This document shows, in pieces, positions 47,498-59,554 of a stretch of 64,000 nt of DNA. Positions within the stretch are counted from its first letter, which is position 1. The number at the start of each line of letters is the position of its first letter. The DNA comes from Allacma fusca (taxonomy: Eukaryota; Arthropoda; Collembola; Symphypleona; Sminthuridae). The notes under the pieces were generated by a model. It made no database searches. It saw only the letters and a program-made list of their open reading frames with translations, and was not told the origin of the DNA. The DNA lies in contig OX359247.1 in assembly GCA_947179485.1 (NCBI GenBank), positions 43,252,801-43,316,800 on the forward strand. Direction: 5' to 3'. The translations under genes and the position numbers were made by a program.

Positions 47498-48413
47498 TTG
47501 TTTGATTTTTCAGCTCATTTGAACTTGCGGCAGTTACGCGAGAACTACACATGTGAATGTACAAGTACAAATTCAAGGAAAGCAGAAGATGTGAAAGGGA
47601 GCAGCTCATTGTGTGTTAGTTGGATTTGGAACTAAAATGAGCCAGGACTGATTGATTAATTTAGTGATTAAAAAAGTAAATCATTCTACAGCATCAATTT
47701 ACTATTCCAAATAGAATTAACATATGGCAAATGGCATAGACACTACTAATTCCAGGAAAAACGAAAAGTATGCAGCTCCTCCATCCCCCCTAAAGTTTGC
47801 AGTGCTGTAACGTATGCAAACATTTTGAGAAAAGAATAAACAAATATCAATTTTACATACTATACTCTGTGAGCCAACCACTCGTCTTCTACATTTTTTT
47901 TCAGAAGTTTGATTATGAAATTGATAACAAGTACCTGCGAGTTGACCTGGAAGGTGGTTGAGAAACAATAATTTACTCAATTGTTCCTTATCAGTTGACT
48001 TTGAGGGTCTATTACAAGTTCAAAATCAGGGATTCCCATGTACAAATGACATAGGCATCAATCATTTCACAGATTTGCCTGTGAATACATTGTAATTATT
48101 TCATATGTACATAATTACATTTAATATTGCAATTCGGTTGCATGCTTGCACTAATTTGTAAGTAGCAATGTATGTATCTCACTCTTTACATGTTCCCCTT
48201 GAATTATCCGTACAGTTTAGTATCTACACACATACAATTGTAGAAATATGGATTAGTTCCCCTTGTTTGAGAGGTTCTATAGTTACAAGGCATGACATTT
48301 GTAAAACTGACGATAAGATAGATACATACATAGATCAAGTCCATTTGTTAAAGTTCTTTGCTAATCATCACATGATGGGTAATTTTAATTACAGATAAAT
48401 ATTGATCATTGAG

Positions 48414-48421
48414 TATAAATA
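48414..48421 (+). promoter_or_regulatory. Candidate TATA box of the carboxypeptidase gene
   Basis: TATAAATA followed by GC lies 112 bp before the start codon of the carboxypeptidase. This spacing would give a transcription start near 48445 and an 80-base leader. It is a motif match only, but strong TATA boxes are usual for highly expressed digestive enzymes. Confidence 0.4.
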
Positions 48422-48525
48422 GCTAGCTTTGCTTTATTTTTGTAAATACTTTATTTTTCTGGGAGTAACATCTTCATTGTAAATTGGGCATAATTTATTT
48501 TGGTATTTTACCTAAAACTGTAGTC

Positions 48526-50714
48526 ATGGCGAGGTCCTTAATCTTGGGATTAAGTGCCCTCTGCATAGTCAGTTCCGTCTGGGCTCTTCCAACTAGTACC
48601 CCGGAAAAGTAATATTATAATCACACCCAATCACTATTTACAATTCATTTTTGAAAGCAAATTTTGAGATAACATGTTTAAAACAATCTTGCAAATTTAG
48701 CAGTATTTATTTTCTTCCATTTCATTAGATTACAAGTTATTCGCGCTTTTGCTGCATCCCCATCCGATGTGAGCACTATCCGGGCCTTGGAAAAGGAAAA
48801 CATCAAGTTGGATTTTTGGAAGGACCCCAGACTAAATGATCATGCTGATATCATGGTTGATGCCCTCAATTTGAAGAAAGTAGTGTCCATTCTTGACAAG
48901 AACAATATTTCCCATCATACCATGATTGAAGATGTTAACAGGTAATTTCTTTTTACACTTCCATGAATTTTTGTATCGCTTAAATTGATAACCTATAAAA
49001 ACATTTTTATTTGATTTCCTATTTTAGCTTGATTGCCGAACAGGAGAGAGAGCGTCAAGAGATTGCAGCAAATGGAGCTCAAGCTGCAGGAATAGATTGG
49101 GACAACTACTATCAGCTTGCCGCGGTAAGGCATTTGTAATTAGATTACCATTATTAAATACACACAAGCAGTGTAAATTTTAGGATACGAAATGAAAGTA
49201 AACCTTTATTTTTAAATATCTACAAAATGTTAAAACTTTATAAATAATAAGCATTACCATAAAAGAAATACTCTGGAAAGTTTCGAATGAGTGAGGACAG
49301 CTGGGAGTCTTGCTTACTAACATAAGACACACAGGTTGAGATAGATGTTATGAATGGATATACATAATTTGATTAGATCGAAGGATGGCTTGATAATTTA
49401 TCCCGAGAGAGCTCAGCCGTGTCTATTCAAAACATTGGGACAAGCTATGAGGGTCGTACATTGAAAGTAGCTAAAATCTCAAATGGCTCTGGCAATAGTA
49501 CAAATAAGCCCGCTATTCTCATCACAGCTAGTAAGCAAATCAATTTATTTACTTGATATGTTGAAATTACCTTTATGATGTTAATTGTTATATAATACTG
49601 ATATTGTCATTAGCAATTCATGCCAGAGAATGGATCGCAGCAGCCACAGCAACCTACATTATTGATCAGCTCGCTAGTAACTCATCAGCCCATCCGGATA
49701 TTTTGGATCTGGTTGATTTTTATATCCTACCTGTTATAAACCCCGATGGATATGCTTATACTGCATCAAGCAGACTTTGGCGAAAATCCAGATCTCGTGG
49801 CTCATCTTCCTGCATCGGAACTGATGGCAACCGGAACTTCGGCTATAAGTGGGGGGATGGGGATGTCCCTGGCAGCAGTGGCGACCCCTGCTCTGAAACT
49901 TATCGAGGCAGTGCTCCCTTCTCAGAGCGGGAGACTGCAGCTGTTAGAGATTACATTGAAAGCAATTCTAATGTCAACTGGACTGTTTACGTCACTTTCC
50001 ATAGTTATGGGCAGGTTCGTACTTGATTCTAAATCCCGCTTATATGGAACTTTATTATGTAAGTAATTACATGCGTATATCTACACTGGAATTGTGAGCG
50101 AATGAACAAGAACCGTTTTTATTATAATATTTTTAAAAATATTTTTAGTACTTCATGTCTCCATGGGGCTACACACGAACTTTACCAACTGGCTACCAAG
50201 CAATGGTAAGATGCATTTTTTATTTCTTCCGATTTTTCCCGATACTTCATTTGTTTGGGTTCCAGCCTCGGCTGAACTTTTGGAAAACTGAACTTTGTGG
50301 AAATTAACTGAAGAAATTCTTTGTGTTTCTATTTTTTTTCATTCAAACCTCAAGAAACAACTTTCAGATGTAGCAGCCGCTGCTTTAACAGCCAAATATG
50401 GCACCCGGTACTCAACCGGAAGCTCTGCCAATGTTTTATGTAAGACTGTTGTGCTCAAAGGCAAATTCATTTCATTGCTAGCACAATTTCTTATTCATGC
50501 AATGTAACTTGATTGATATGACCCAATTGCAGATTACACTGACGGTACTGACCAAGACTGGGCCTTCGGATCCGGCCATTTTCCGTTCTCATATACAATG
50601 GAATTAAGGGACACAGGCTCCTATGGATTTTTGCTTCCCGCAAGGCTTATCAAACCTACAGCCGAGGAAACTTTCGAGGCTATCAAAACCCTTGCACGAA
50701 ACGTTCCCAAATAA
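48526..50714 (+). CDS. Secreted zinc procarboxypeptidase (M14A, digestive type)
   Basis: Predicted 423 aa from eight exons: 48526-48608, 48729-48941, 49028-49124, 49377-49530, 49614-50014, 50149-50205, 50355-50439, 50533-50714; the frame is consistent throughout. It removes C-terminal amino acids from peptides in the gut lumen. The signal peptide (about residues 1-20) is followed by an activation domain (to about 115) and the catalytic domain. Zinc ligands are His185 and Glu188 in IHAREW and His312 in TFHSYGQ. The substrate-binding Arg239 (LWRKSR), Asn255-Arg256 (DGNRNF) and catalytic Glu387 (MELRDTG) are present, so the enzyme should be active. The residue equivalent to bovine position 255 appears to be Gln371, neither the Ile of CPA nor the Asp of CPB, so specificity is open. 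AATAAA overlaps the stop codon and recurs at 50720-50725. Confidence 0.92.
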
Positions 50715-51016
50715 AGTTGAATAAATATTATTTAATTAGCAATATAAAAAATCAATTAATTGGATTAAAAAAACGTATTACACAAGTAGGTAATTATTTA
50801 ATTTCCACATATTGGATCCTTCATATGTGTGAAGCGGCTTGGGAAATATACATGAATACATTCAATATCTGTGCATTAGTTCTGCTTTAAACTTTCACAC
50901 ACACATTAAGAATGCACCTAACAGGTACTTGGGTTTTTCAAAGGCTATATAATTTATTATACACACAAAATGCAGTTGAAAATTTACTCATTGATTTGGC
51001 AAAATGTTGCAAAAAT

Positions 51017-51088
51017 TGGAGGTGCCGGGGATCGTACCCGGGGCCTTTCACTTGCGAAGCGAACGATCTACCACTGAGCTACACCCCC
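51017..51088 (-). tRNA. tRNA-Ala (CGC), probably degenerating
   Basis: The 72-base cloverleaf including the discriminator A has the alanine identity pair G3:U70 in its acceptor stem and the loop TTCGCAA, giving anticodon CGC. It differs from the other three copies in two damaging ways: a C11/U24 mismatch in the D stem (GATC instead of GAGC) and A in place of the near-universal U55 of the T loop (TACGATC). A T5 terminator follows the gene. It may be a pseudogene or a newly derived isoacceptor. Confidence 0.75.
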
Positions 51089-51454
51089 ATTTGTAATTTA
51101 ATCAATTAATTTAAGTATTTTGACACAAAAATACTTAAAAATTTTTCAAAAAAATGATGCAAATCATAGTTGTGACAGAAATAGATCTCGTTCCATTATT
51201 CAGGTTCCAATGATTATAGCCAAAAAATGCTTCTAAAATAAGGTTATTCACACTACCTGCAAAAGCTATTGTAACGCTGTTGTATTTTCATGTCGCGTCT
51301 TTTTTAAATAATCTTTAAAAATTCTTGCTATAAGGTTGGCTATACAATGGAAGTGTGTAAATGTAATTGTGTTGATGTTTAATATTGATTTTTAAGATAA
51401 AAATAAATTCAAGTGAAAAATGTGGTCATTGATTTGGCAAAATTTTGCAAAATT

Positions 51455-51526
51455 TGGAGGTGCCGGGGATCGAACCCGGGGCCTTTCACATGCAAAGCGA
51501 ACGCTCTACCACTGAGCTACACCCCC
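51455..51526 (-). tRNA. tRNA-Ala (TGC)
   Basis: Complete 72-base cloverleaf with discriminator A, G3:U70, a normal D stem, anticodon loop TTTGCAT (anticodon TGC) and T loop TTCGATC. A short T run follows on the transcribed strand. Flanking bases (for example GATTTGGCAAAATxTTGCAAAA) are shared with the copies at 51017 and 57350, showing duplication together with flanks. Confidence 0.93.
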
Positions 51527-51818
51527 ATTTATAATTTTTACAATTAATTTGAGGACAATCACCAAAAAGGTCCTTTTAAAGAAACATGTGTGACAATGAC
51601 ATGAAAGTAAGTATCATTTTATACATACATTGTGGCTAATTGTACATACATATGTGAGGTTGCTTTATTTCCATACTAAAATGCCTAAATTTGCATTCCA
51701 AATGAGATCATTCGCGACTCACGCATCACACCTGTGTAAGCCTTTGTGTGTAGTTACTTTCACTGGAAATTGAACAAGAATTTAACTCATCTGTTTACAT
51801 GCACATCCAATAAACAGG

Positions 51819-53169
51819 GTGTCCCACAACCTTTTTCTCTCCTCTTGGAAATTGTGAAATAAAATCTGAAGTTTTTTAAATGTGTAACCAACTCTGAAAT
51901 TTTTTCGAAAATAAAATTTGATTCTCACTTGTAACAAGTTTCAAGAACTTACCAAACTCCCGATTGACTAAAATTTGCTACCGTCGTTTGCTACTTAAGT
52001 ACCCAAAGAACGGCTGGGTTTTAAACATAAAAAATATTCTTTATAAAATAAACTTAGAAGCGGTCTGGGAATTTCAATCGGCGGAATACCTTGATTTTTT
52101 CCCCTTGATTAGTGCATATATAAACTCCGACCTAGAGCGCTTGCAAAGTGACACGTACTAACCCTGAATAGATGCTACAAAATTAAAAACAGCTTCTCGA
52201 ATTCAAGTTACCTTCTTTTAAATCCCCCTGTATTCTATATTAGAGCCATGGCTAATCTGCGCCTAGAATCGCCAAGAATATACGGAAGAAATTGTAAGCT
52301 CACATTTCTAGCCCCAGAAAACTGCAATTTTTGTAACCTAAATGAATCAGACGATGTAATTCACTTAATTGCAAAATGTCCTCACTACAACTCATACTGA
52401 AGTTCTCTCAGCAAATATGATATCTCTAATCATTGTAACCAAGATGCATTTTTGTCATTCCTCAAAACATCCTCCTCAGACGCAATTCGTGACATCATTA
52501 ATTTTATCTCACGATGTATAAAAGACATTTTCAGGAGTCTTTATTCTGATTTATTTTAATTTTAATTTTGAATGTAAGTAACTAGTAAGTATTACACCTT
52601 TGTAAGATAATGGATGATAAGGGTGCTGCCCGCTGAGATTCCTACCAATAAATTCAATTCAATTCAATTTAAAAAGTTTCAAGGGTTTCCATATGAGCAC
52701 GACAAAAGATCCTTCAGTTGAATAGTTTAGACACAGACTGCAATGGAATGATGCAAAGTTTAGAAGCAAAATGGTAAATCAGCTTAATAAATTTGAAAAA
52801 AAAATTATATAATACCAGTGCTTTAACGTTTGTTTCCGTTTGATGGTTAAGCAAGAATTGTAAAGAACATGTTAATTTTATAACCAAGTCTTATTCAACA
52901 CATTGCTAATTTTGTAACCAATTCATTTTCTGTAAAAATGTTACCTTTATCACAAATGCGTATTTGGCAACAGTTGAAAGTTTTTAAAATTTGAATAAAC
53001 ATTAAAAAACCTTTTAAAATTTTAGATTTTCTAACAAAAATCTGACTTTCCTCTACTGCCTTGAGTGCTGTATCCAGTTTTTGAGCTACAATGATGAAAC
53101 AAATCTGGAAGAAATTTTTTTTCCATTGTCCCTGCTATGAGCTAGGGGGAGAAAAAGCATGTGGGACAC
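51819..53169. mobile_element. TIR DNA element interrupted by a LINE fragment
   Basis: Inverted ends GTGTCCCACA at 51819-51828 and its complement at 53160-53169, continued by matching TTTTTCTC a few bases inside. The right arm contains the CCCCTAGCTCATA motif (inverted) shared with repeats at 38850 and 46778. The 728-bp retrotransposon fragment at 51946-52673 splits it, so the original element was only about 0.6 kb and non-coding. Confidence 0.6.
51946..52673 (+). mobile_element. 5'-truncated non-LTR retrotransposon (3' end of RT ORF)
   Basis: Translation, with stops and frameshifts, gives the C-terminal part of a LINE reverse-transcriptase protein: NIKNILYKINLEAVWE upstream, and a zinc-knuckle-like NCNFCNLNESDDVIHL...KCPHY near 52327-52400. 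The 3' end is a short tandem AATTC tail (52650-52669). It is bounded by a 10-bp target-site duplication AAGTTTCAAG at 51936-51945 and 52674-52683. The coding part is dead. The tail type suggests a Jockey/I-like clade, but this is not certain. Confidence 0.75.
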
Positions 53170-53785
53170 TTTATTATAAATTTATGATTATCAGATATAA
53201 AGATGAGAAGACATTTTTGATTCACATTTTTGTGACTAAATTAGCGTATTACTACTCCAATTCCAATATGGCTGATTAAATGAGCTACACAAATGTTTCG
53301 TTACACCCTATACATAATTATACATATGTAAATCCAACACAATAACATTATAGCCCAATCGACTATGAATGTGATGGTTCGTAATTCGTACTTCCCGTGA
53401 AGCTAAATATTACAAATTGATCTCATGCCCCTTGGTACTCAGCTCACGTGGAAACAATTTGAGTTCACATTTCATGATTCAGAAATGGTTTTCTGTAAGG
53501 TCGCGCAAGTTACATAGCCCTGCTCAAAATAACAAAATGTATACAATCAAAATTTCACAAAATTTAAACTTAAAATCAAAGGGAAACATCAACGGGGAAA
53601 CAAATCATATACGGCATAAATACATGCAAAATTTGGCTACTTCAGGCATTTTACACCTGTCGCTGGACGAGTCTTAGACTTAAGGACCTGAATATGATTA
53701 GGATAAAGGTAGGAAACAAGTAGTTGTACCCAGTCATGTATAATTTAAATATTTATATTTAAATATAACTGGACAACAAGGATAA
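53170..53785. other. 3' flank of the receptor gene
   Basis: AT-rich spacer. The open frames seen here are short, without splice or domain support, and are not annotated. Confidence 0.4.
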
Positions 53786-55317
53786 TTAAAAAGTTAGTAG
53801 CAGATTAACAGTATTATTAGCAATGAAGAACCAGAAACTCAGAACTTCTACTCTCGTTATGTAATAGTAAGGGCCCACAAAGATCTTCAAGGGCTGGCAG
53901 GATCGTAGGACCCTCTTTAAATAAGGGTCCTGTGTTTTAATTTTATCCAGAACTCGCGAGGACAGTTCGTAGAACAAACTTAATGTCCCAAAGAATATCG
54001 TAAAATGACCCAAGTACACTAAAGTCAAAACGGACAGATGGAAAACGATTGTTCCACTCATCTTAATTATTCCATAAAAACAAATCACAGCTGCTGATCC
54101 TTGCATGAGATTATGTCCCGGGAAGTAAATATGTCGAAAGCAATGCATGAATAAGTTATACTCTATTTGCAACATCCGATATGTTTTCAACGTGCAAGGT
54201 TTACTTCTTAAAACATCCATTGTTAAGGAGCTGTCTTCATTCCTGAAACATCAAAAGGAATATTAATTCTAAATAAAGGTTTTATGCTAATAAAATTATC
54301 CACAATATTTGAAAGAACTTAGTATTTTCTCTGGTATCCTATTCTTACAGCATTTCTCGTAGCATCAGCGTCCTTGAAAACATGTAAGAATACACAGGAA
54401 AGCTATGGTATAAGTTTAGAGCCCAGAAGTTAGCATTCATCCAGACCTGAAAAACTGTGACAGCAAGTTGCTCTAATGGTGACATTTCCTTAGGTTTTTC
54501 AAGAAGTGACGAAATAAACTGGGCAGATTCAGGGACTGCAAACGTTTCCATTAAGTTGACTGTAGAGAGCCAAATTGTCATGACTGTGAATATTCGGAGC
54601 ATTTTCTCTGAACCGTTCAGGAAGGCCATCTGTTTAGGGCGAGATTTTCTGAAAAAACTTCCTCTCTCAATTGGAGCTTCGTCATCCTCATCATGCACCA
54701 ATGAGAACTTATCTACGAACATTCGCAACGATTTTTATTTGTACATACATATCTAGACAATATAAAAGCACGCAATATACAGCATACAAGGGTAGTCAGA
54801 AAGTGCATCTAATCCATACGTTAACCATGGTATTAGTCCGTCCTGACTTTCATCATGACTGTTTTTGGTCTCTCTAAATTTATTATATTTTGTAAAGATT
54901 AATCTAATTAAAATTTATTGTCAAGATTTTGTTTTTCAATTGCATTTCAAACTTACTTTGAAAATGCTCACTGAACTGCAAATAAGCATTCAGGAAGACG
55001 GGAATTTCTTGAAATCGAAATGCTTTGCTCACGTGATACATGATACACAAACCGTATCCAATTAAATTAAAAATTCTCTTGAAAATATCTCCAATTTGGA
55101 CAGTGGGATTGAGAACACCGACGATTAGTTGATAAATTAGGAAAGTATAGTAGGCAACCAGAACGAGGAAAAAAATTGATGATGATATTTTGAAAATTTT
55201 TGACTCAATAAATAGAAATCGACGGGTTTGAGATTTCCAACCAACTGGCCCGCCCAATAGAATAAGATTAATGATGGCCATGAATTTAAAATAGGAATAG
55301 GTGGATTTAGACAGCAT
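53786..55317 (-). CDS. Gustatory/odorant receptor-like 7TM protein (3 exons)
   Basis: Predicted 393 aa from exons 54957-55317, 54349-54712 and 53786-54242 (phases 1 and 2). There is no signal peptide. Seven hydrophobic stretches can be traced: about residues 40-65, 85-105, 145-165, 185-215, two within the long segment 280-325, and the last at about 370-393. The C-terminal region has the receptor-family feature of a conserved segment (RSCQPLKIFVGPYYYITR) followed by a final helix ending VNLLLTF at the very C-terminus, resembling arthropod gustatory-receptor relatives, which are inverted-topology ligand-gated channels. The canonical TYhhhhhQF motif is not recognisable. The acceptor of exon 2 (TTCGTAG) is weak and its position was chosen because it alone keeps the frame open. 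Ligand unknown. Confidence 0.75.
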
Positions 55318-56637
55318 CCTGGAAATATCGATGATAATGATGCACCTTGGTACTATTCTAGTTAGATCTTCAAAATCTACAGCATTTTCTACGGAGGCTG
55401 CGTTTTAAGCATTTGTGCAGAGTATAACATATCATTTTGTTCTCTACTCTAGTCCGTATAAGTAGGGCTTGGGAATATTATCTATATTCCTCATTTATTA
55501 TAGTTTGTACAGATTTTCCCAAAAAGTGGCCTAAGTCAAATCAAATGATCCCAGCGAATTAATTAAGGGGATCGATTTCGGGATTTTTCTTTGAGAAATT
55601 CTACTCCGACGCTTTATTTCGAAAATAATTTTTTAAATCAAAATTTTGATGCTGTTGAAATAATTTTGTGTTTCAAAATTTGATACCATACTGCTCACTT
55701 TACTTCACTTATTTCACAGCTTTGACTTTATGGTTTCACCTGGGGTAAATGTTTGTGTCTTTAAAAAACTGCGGAAAATTTTTCTTATGACCATATAATA
55801 GTGAAATATATTTTAACCTGCTTAATTAGGCTAAGATTGGGGAAAATGATTCACTAAACCCTATATATACCCCCACTTAACAATGGTGACACTGACTATT
55901 GCCATCATTCCAAGAGGTTTCGTGCCAAAGGCACCAAAATGTAACTACTGGAAACTAGATTTCCTAAAGTGTAACATAAAGTACACCAAGAGTAACATAA
56001 TTAACTGAATGTGTGTTGAGGAAGAAATTAATCTAAGGACCCAATTAAGAGCTTTCATTGATAAATCGCTGGAATTGTTACAGTAGTACAATTTCCAGTC
56101 TTGCTTTGTGTGTGCAACATGATTTGCAAAATTTGGAAAAGGTGGTTTTGTGCTTCCTCAACCTTTAATTTTGTCCTCATTTTCATCCCCAGGCGCGCAA
56201 TTAAGATATCTTAAATGTGGTAAGCGTCAGGTAATATCTGCAATTTTGTCAGGTTGGCTTGTGTCGAAATTGAAACATGAATACATTAAGCATGACATTA
56301 GTTTGTAATCTCTACAATTACGTAATCAATTTAGTCCACGAGGCACTATTTAATCGATTATGGACATATGTGTAAGTTTGCTTTTATGAAAATTTTACAG
56401 TTACCTCCTGTTCTTTTTGAATTACACCGTATGCATATGAATTTATCTTGGACATATTGAAATTTGTCACACCAGACTTTGGAGGGGGAGTCTTGTTAGA
56501 CTGATTCTTAATACTAAATGTAAGAAGTATTCCACATGGGCTACTTTACATGGCAATGAGAAGCAATTCAAATAAAGACTCCCTAATTACTACAATATGT
56601 ATAAGTCAAAATATGTGGAACACCTACATATGTGTGT
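55318..56637. other. Gene-free spacer upstream of the receptor gene
   Basis: AT-rich, with no exon, RNA gene or bounded repeat recognised. Confidence 0.45.
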
Positions 56638-57010
56638 ATATCGTCGCTGAAGAGGCAAAATGGAATACATATACATGCATTTTCGATTAAAATCAAAATG
56701 GTTTACATGTAGTTTTACTAAATGCAAAATGGAATAGATGCATCAAGTTTTAAAAGCAATATGGTCTATATACAATTTCGGCTAAAAGCAAAATGGTCTA
56801 CATCCAATTTCGCTTAAAAGCAAAATGGTCATTATGAAAGTATACACGCATGTAGACCATTTTGCTTTTATTGAAAACTGCATGTAGTTCATTTTGCTTT
56901 TACGAAGGCTTGCAACTATTCCGTTTTACCTTTAAGGAAAAAAGCATGTAGACCACTTTGCTTGAAATCGAAATTGTACTTAGACCATTTTGCCTCTTCG
57001 CCGACGATAT
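56638..57010. mobile_element. Foldback element, word AAAAGCAAAATGGTC
   Basis: The first 23 bases (starting ATATCGTCG and running through GAAGAGGCAAAATGG) are repeated inverted at the right end (complement at 56988-57010) with few mismatches. Between them, about eight copies of AAAAGCAAAATGGTCTACAT lie forward in the left half and inverted in the right half, so the whole 373 bp folds on itself. A possible target duplication is only 2-3 bp (TA/TAT), unlike the 8-bp group. Non-coding. Confidence 0.7.
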
Positions 57011-57349
57011 GTATGTATTCTATTTTTTATATTATCACTTTCCTCAAACATCATATGTCAAGTTAATTATTTGCCATCTCTTGGTGATGGCCTTTGACCA
57101 ATCGAATTTTGCCTAAGAATAGGACTAGATCTAATAATTCGAACTTTTCAAAACTTGCATTTTCACTCAAAAACAAATTTTATGCATCGGCAATTAAAAA
57201 CTTGTATTTTCATGTCACTTCCGTTTTTTAAGGGACTTGTTCTAAGTTTAGTTACGACCTAGTTTCAGACAATATTCAGTATATTTTTACCACAAAAACT
57301 ATTTCCAGCTGAAAATTTGGTCATAGATTTTGCAAAAATTTTCAAAATG

Positions 57350-57421
57350 TGGAGGTGCCGGGGATCGAACCCGGGGCCTTTCACATGCAAAGCGAACGCT
57401 CTACCACTGAGCTACACCCCC
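57350..57421 (-). tRNA. tRNA-Ala (TGC)
   Basis: 72-base cloverleaf with discriminator A, identical in the mature region to the copy at 51455-51526: G3:U70, anticodon TGC, T loop TTCGATC. A T4 run lies just downstream. Its flanks resemble those of the other copies, consistent with segmental duplication. Confidence 0.93.
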
Positions 57422-57905
57422 ATTTACAATTTTTACTAATAGTTTGAAGATTTTGCCCCAATACTCATTTTAAAGCAAATTGATACAAATCGCAGGTGTG
57501 GAAGATGCAAATAAATCTCATTGTATAATTTCCCATTGTGGCTAAACTGCGGTTCCCTTATTTGTAAATCAAATCAATGCTTCCAAATGAGACTACTCAC
57601 TACGGATATCTCATTTGTGCAATCTTTTGAAAGACTACACCTTTCATGAGAAATTAAACAGGTATTAGCGTATGTTTTCATTGCATCGTGATTTCTGATG
57701 CAGAGATATGAAAGTCATATCAGACATGTTCTGGTTTCAACAAACAGTACTTCTGATTCTTTGATTCCATCATTGTAGATATTCGGTAGTTTGAAATCAC
57801 TCTTCCTTTAGGATAGAAAATCTTCATTAAAAATAATATAACTTTCTCTCTCCCAGTTTAATTACGTAAGATTCGAAGCCAAAAATAAAATAAAATTGCA
57901 AAAAT

Positions 57906-57977
57906 TGGAGATGCCGGGGATCGAACCCGGGGCCTCTCACATGCAAAGCGAGCGCTCTACCACTGAGCTACATCCCC
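57906..57977 (-). tRNA. tRNA-Ala (TGC), variant acceptor stem
   Basis: 72-base cloverleaf with anticodon TGC, G3:U70 and discriminator A. It differs from the other copies by compensatory changes that keep pairing (A5:U68 in place of G5:C68 in the acceptor stem; C:G in the anticodon stem: GCTCGC/GTGAG). A T5 terminator follows. Compensatory changes argue for a functional gene. Confidence 0.92.
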
Positions 57978-58783
57978 TTCTATGAGCTTGAATTTGTAAA
58001 TCCCTCTCCTACTCGCGCGTGACAAACTTTTAATAATAATATTTAACTAAAACTTGTATGTAAATACTGTCAGGTTTCAGTATTAGCGTATACCTATATG
58101 TTACGCATGCAAAACAAAGCTTTCAAAATACATTCGCAGCAAATACAGACTACAAAATACAAGTTACAGTGGTGCTTAAGCCAAATTACTAACTACAAAA
58201 TGCTGCACTGCAGGCAAAATATGTTAATGAAGCCCTTTATCCCAAAATACAAAGTGCAAATTTTTTGACACCTAGAAATACAAAATACACAACAGAATAC
58301 AATACGTATGTTAAATGACATTTAAATTTAATTTTTAAAATACAATGTGTTTTGGTTTGCTCAGGTGTTTCTTTTCCATACAATACGTTTATTCTTAGCA
58401 AATATGATTGGTTCAAGTAGCATAAATAGGAAAGTTTGAATTTTATTGCAGGTCATTGTCAGCTAAAATACAAAGTGCAAATGCAAAATACATTTAAGCC
58501 TTAGAGAGCACACTCCCACACATGCTACGACTTGAAGGTACAAATCACAAAATGCTAATTGCATCTAAAATAAATAATTTAAACACAATGTATTTTGTCA
58601 CATTTAAATTGGTTGTCTACAACTAACTGCTAAACTATCAAAACTAACTCCCCTTTGCATCATAATATGTAATTTTTGGATGAACTGAAGCATTTAAACA
58701 AAAATTGTAAAACTGCATTATTGTTAAAAAATTAGATACATTTTTGGAATAAATGATTTCCAAACATCGCTCAGTGTTTATCC
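57978..58783. other. Spacer with degenerate CAAAATACAAAGTGC words
   Basis: From about 58110 to 58600 the word CAAAATACAAAGTGCAAA and relatives recur many times in one orientation, then fade. This resembles the subterminal word arrays of the hAT-like elements, but no matching terminal repeats or target duplication were found. The last bases 58776-58783 (GTTTATCC) are the left target duplication of the next element. Confidence 0.4.
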
Positions 58784-58927
58784 CAAAGGTGTCCAAGTGA
58801 CTCAGCATGTCCTATATCCTTCCTACATTTAAAATTTGGAATGAGCCTACATACATGCCTACATTTTAACGGCCGAACAGAGTAACCTATTCTACATCCT
58901 TCCTATATGTATGGGGAGCACTAAGAC

Positions 58928-59507
58928 CAGGCATGAGCAACTGCTGGCAGGACTGAGCCCCATTGACGTCCCGAGATGAAGAGAGGTGGTACGCCCCAGG
59001 CTATTTCTTAAATACGGGCTTTAGAGGCTCGGAATTGATGCAAACTTGTTCACTGGCATACCAGGACCTTAACTTAATTTTTTTAAACCGATCGGGTAAC
59101 ATGATACCAGGCCTGGTTTTGGCCACTTAGGTATGCGTTACTAGCGTTGTTGTATGCCGATTTGTACCAAATAAAATGTTTTCGTGCTTAAAATCAAATC
59201 CCGAATCTAATTTTGGTAACTAATGTTTCACTCCGACATCCAAAGCGGGCACCATGATGCCCGGAATGGCCAAGCGTTTAAAATGTGTACCAAATGAATG
59301 CAGTTTTTTATTTTGAGACACGGTTTCCATATAAATCTGTTATCATTGCTGCGTCGCTATGTCTGTACCCGGGTAACATGATACCCGGACCTTGACAAAA
59401 ACAGCCAAAATCTTCAATAAATTAAAAACAGAGAATTCTCACGATACTAGATGGATCTACCTGTAATTCTGATGATTCTCAGTCCTGCCAGCAGTTGCTC
59501 ATGCCTG
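58928..59507. mobile_element. Non-autonomous hAT element with 30-bp TIRs
   Basis: A 580-bp element flanked by perfect 8-bp duplications ACTAAGAC (58920-58927 and 59508-59515). The inverted ends match exactly for 30 bases, starting CAGGCATGAGCAACTGCTGG. Internal words of the type CGGGTAACATGATACCCGG / CATGATGCCCGG occur on both sides. It is nested in 58784-61236. Ends and duplication size are typical of hAT; there is no coding capacity. Confidence 0.9.
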
Positions 59508-59554
59508 ACTAAGACTACGCACTAACGGAGAACTAAGTGAGCTCCACGTATTCT

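Larger units (their letters stand above)
44989..48525. other. Spacer between divergent genes, with one TIR repeat
   Basis: Contains the probable 5' intron acceptor of the UNC93-like gene (45028), the repeat at 46778-47497 and the promoter of the carboxypeptidase gene. No other exon is supportable. Confidence 0.45.
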
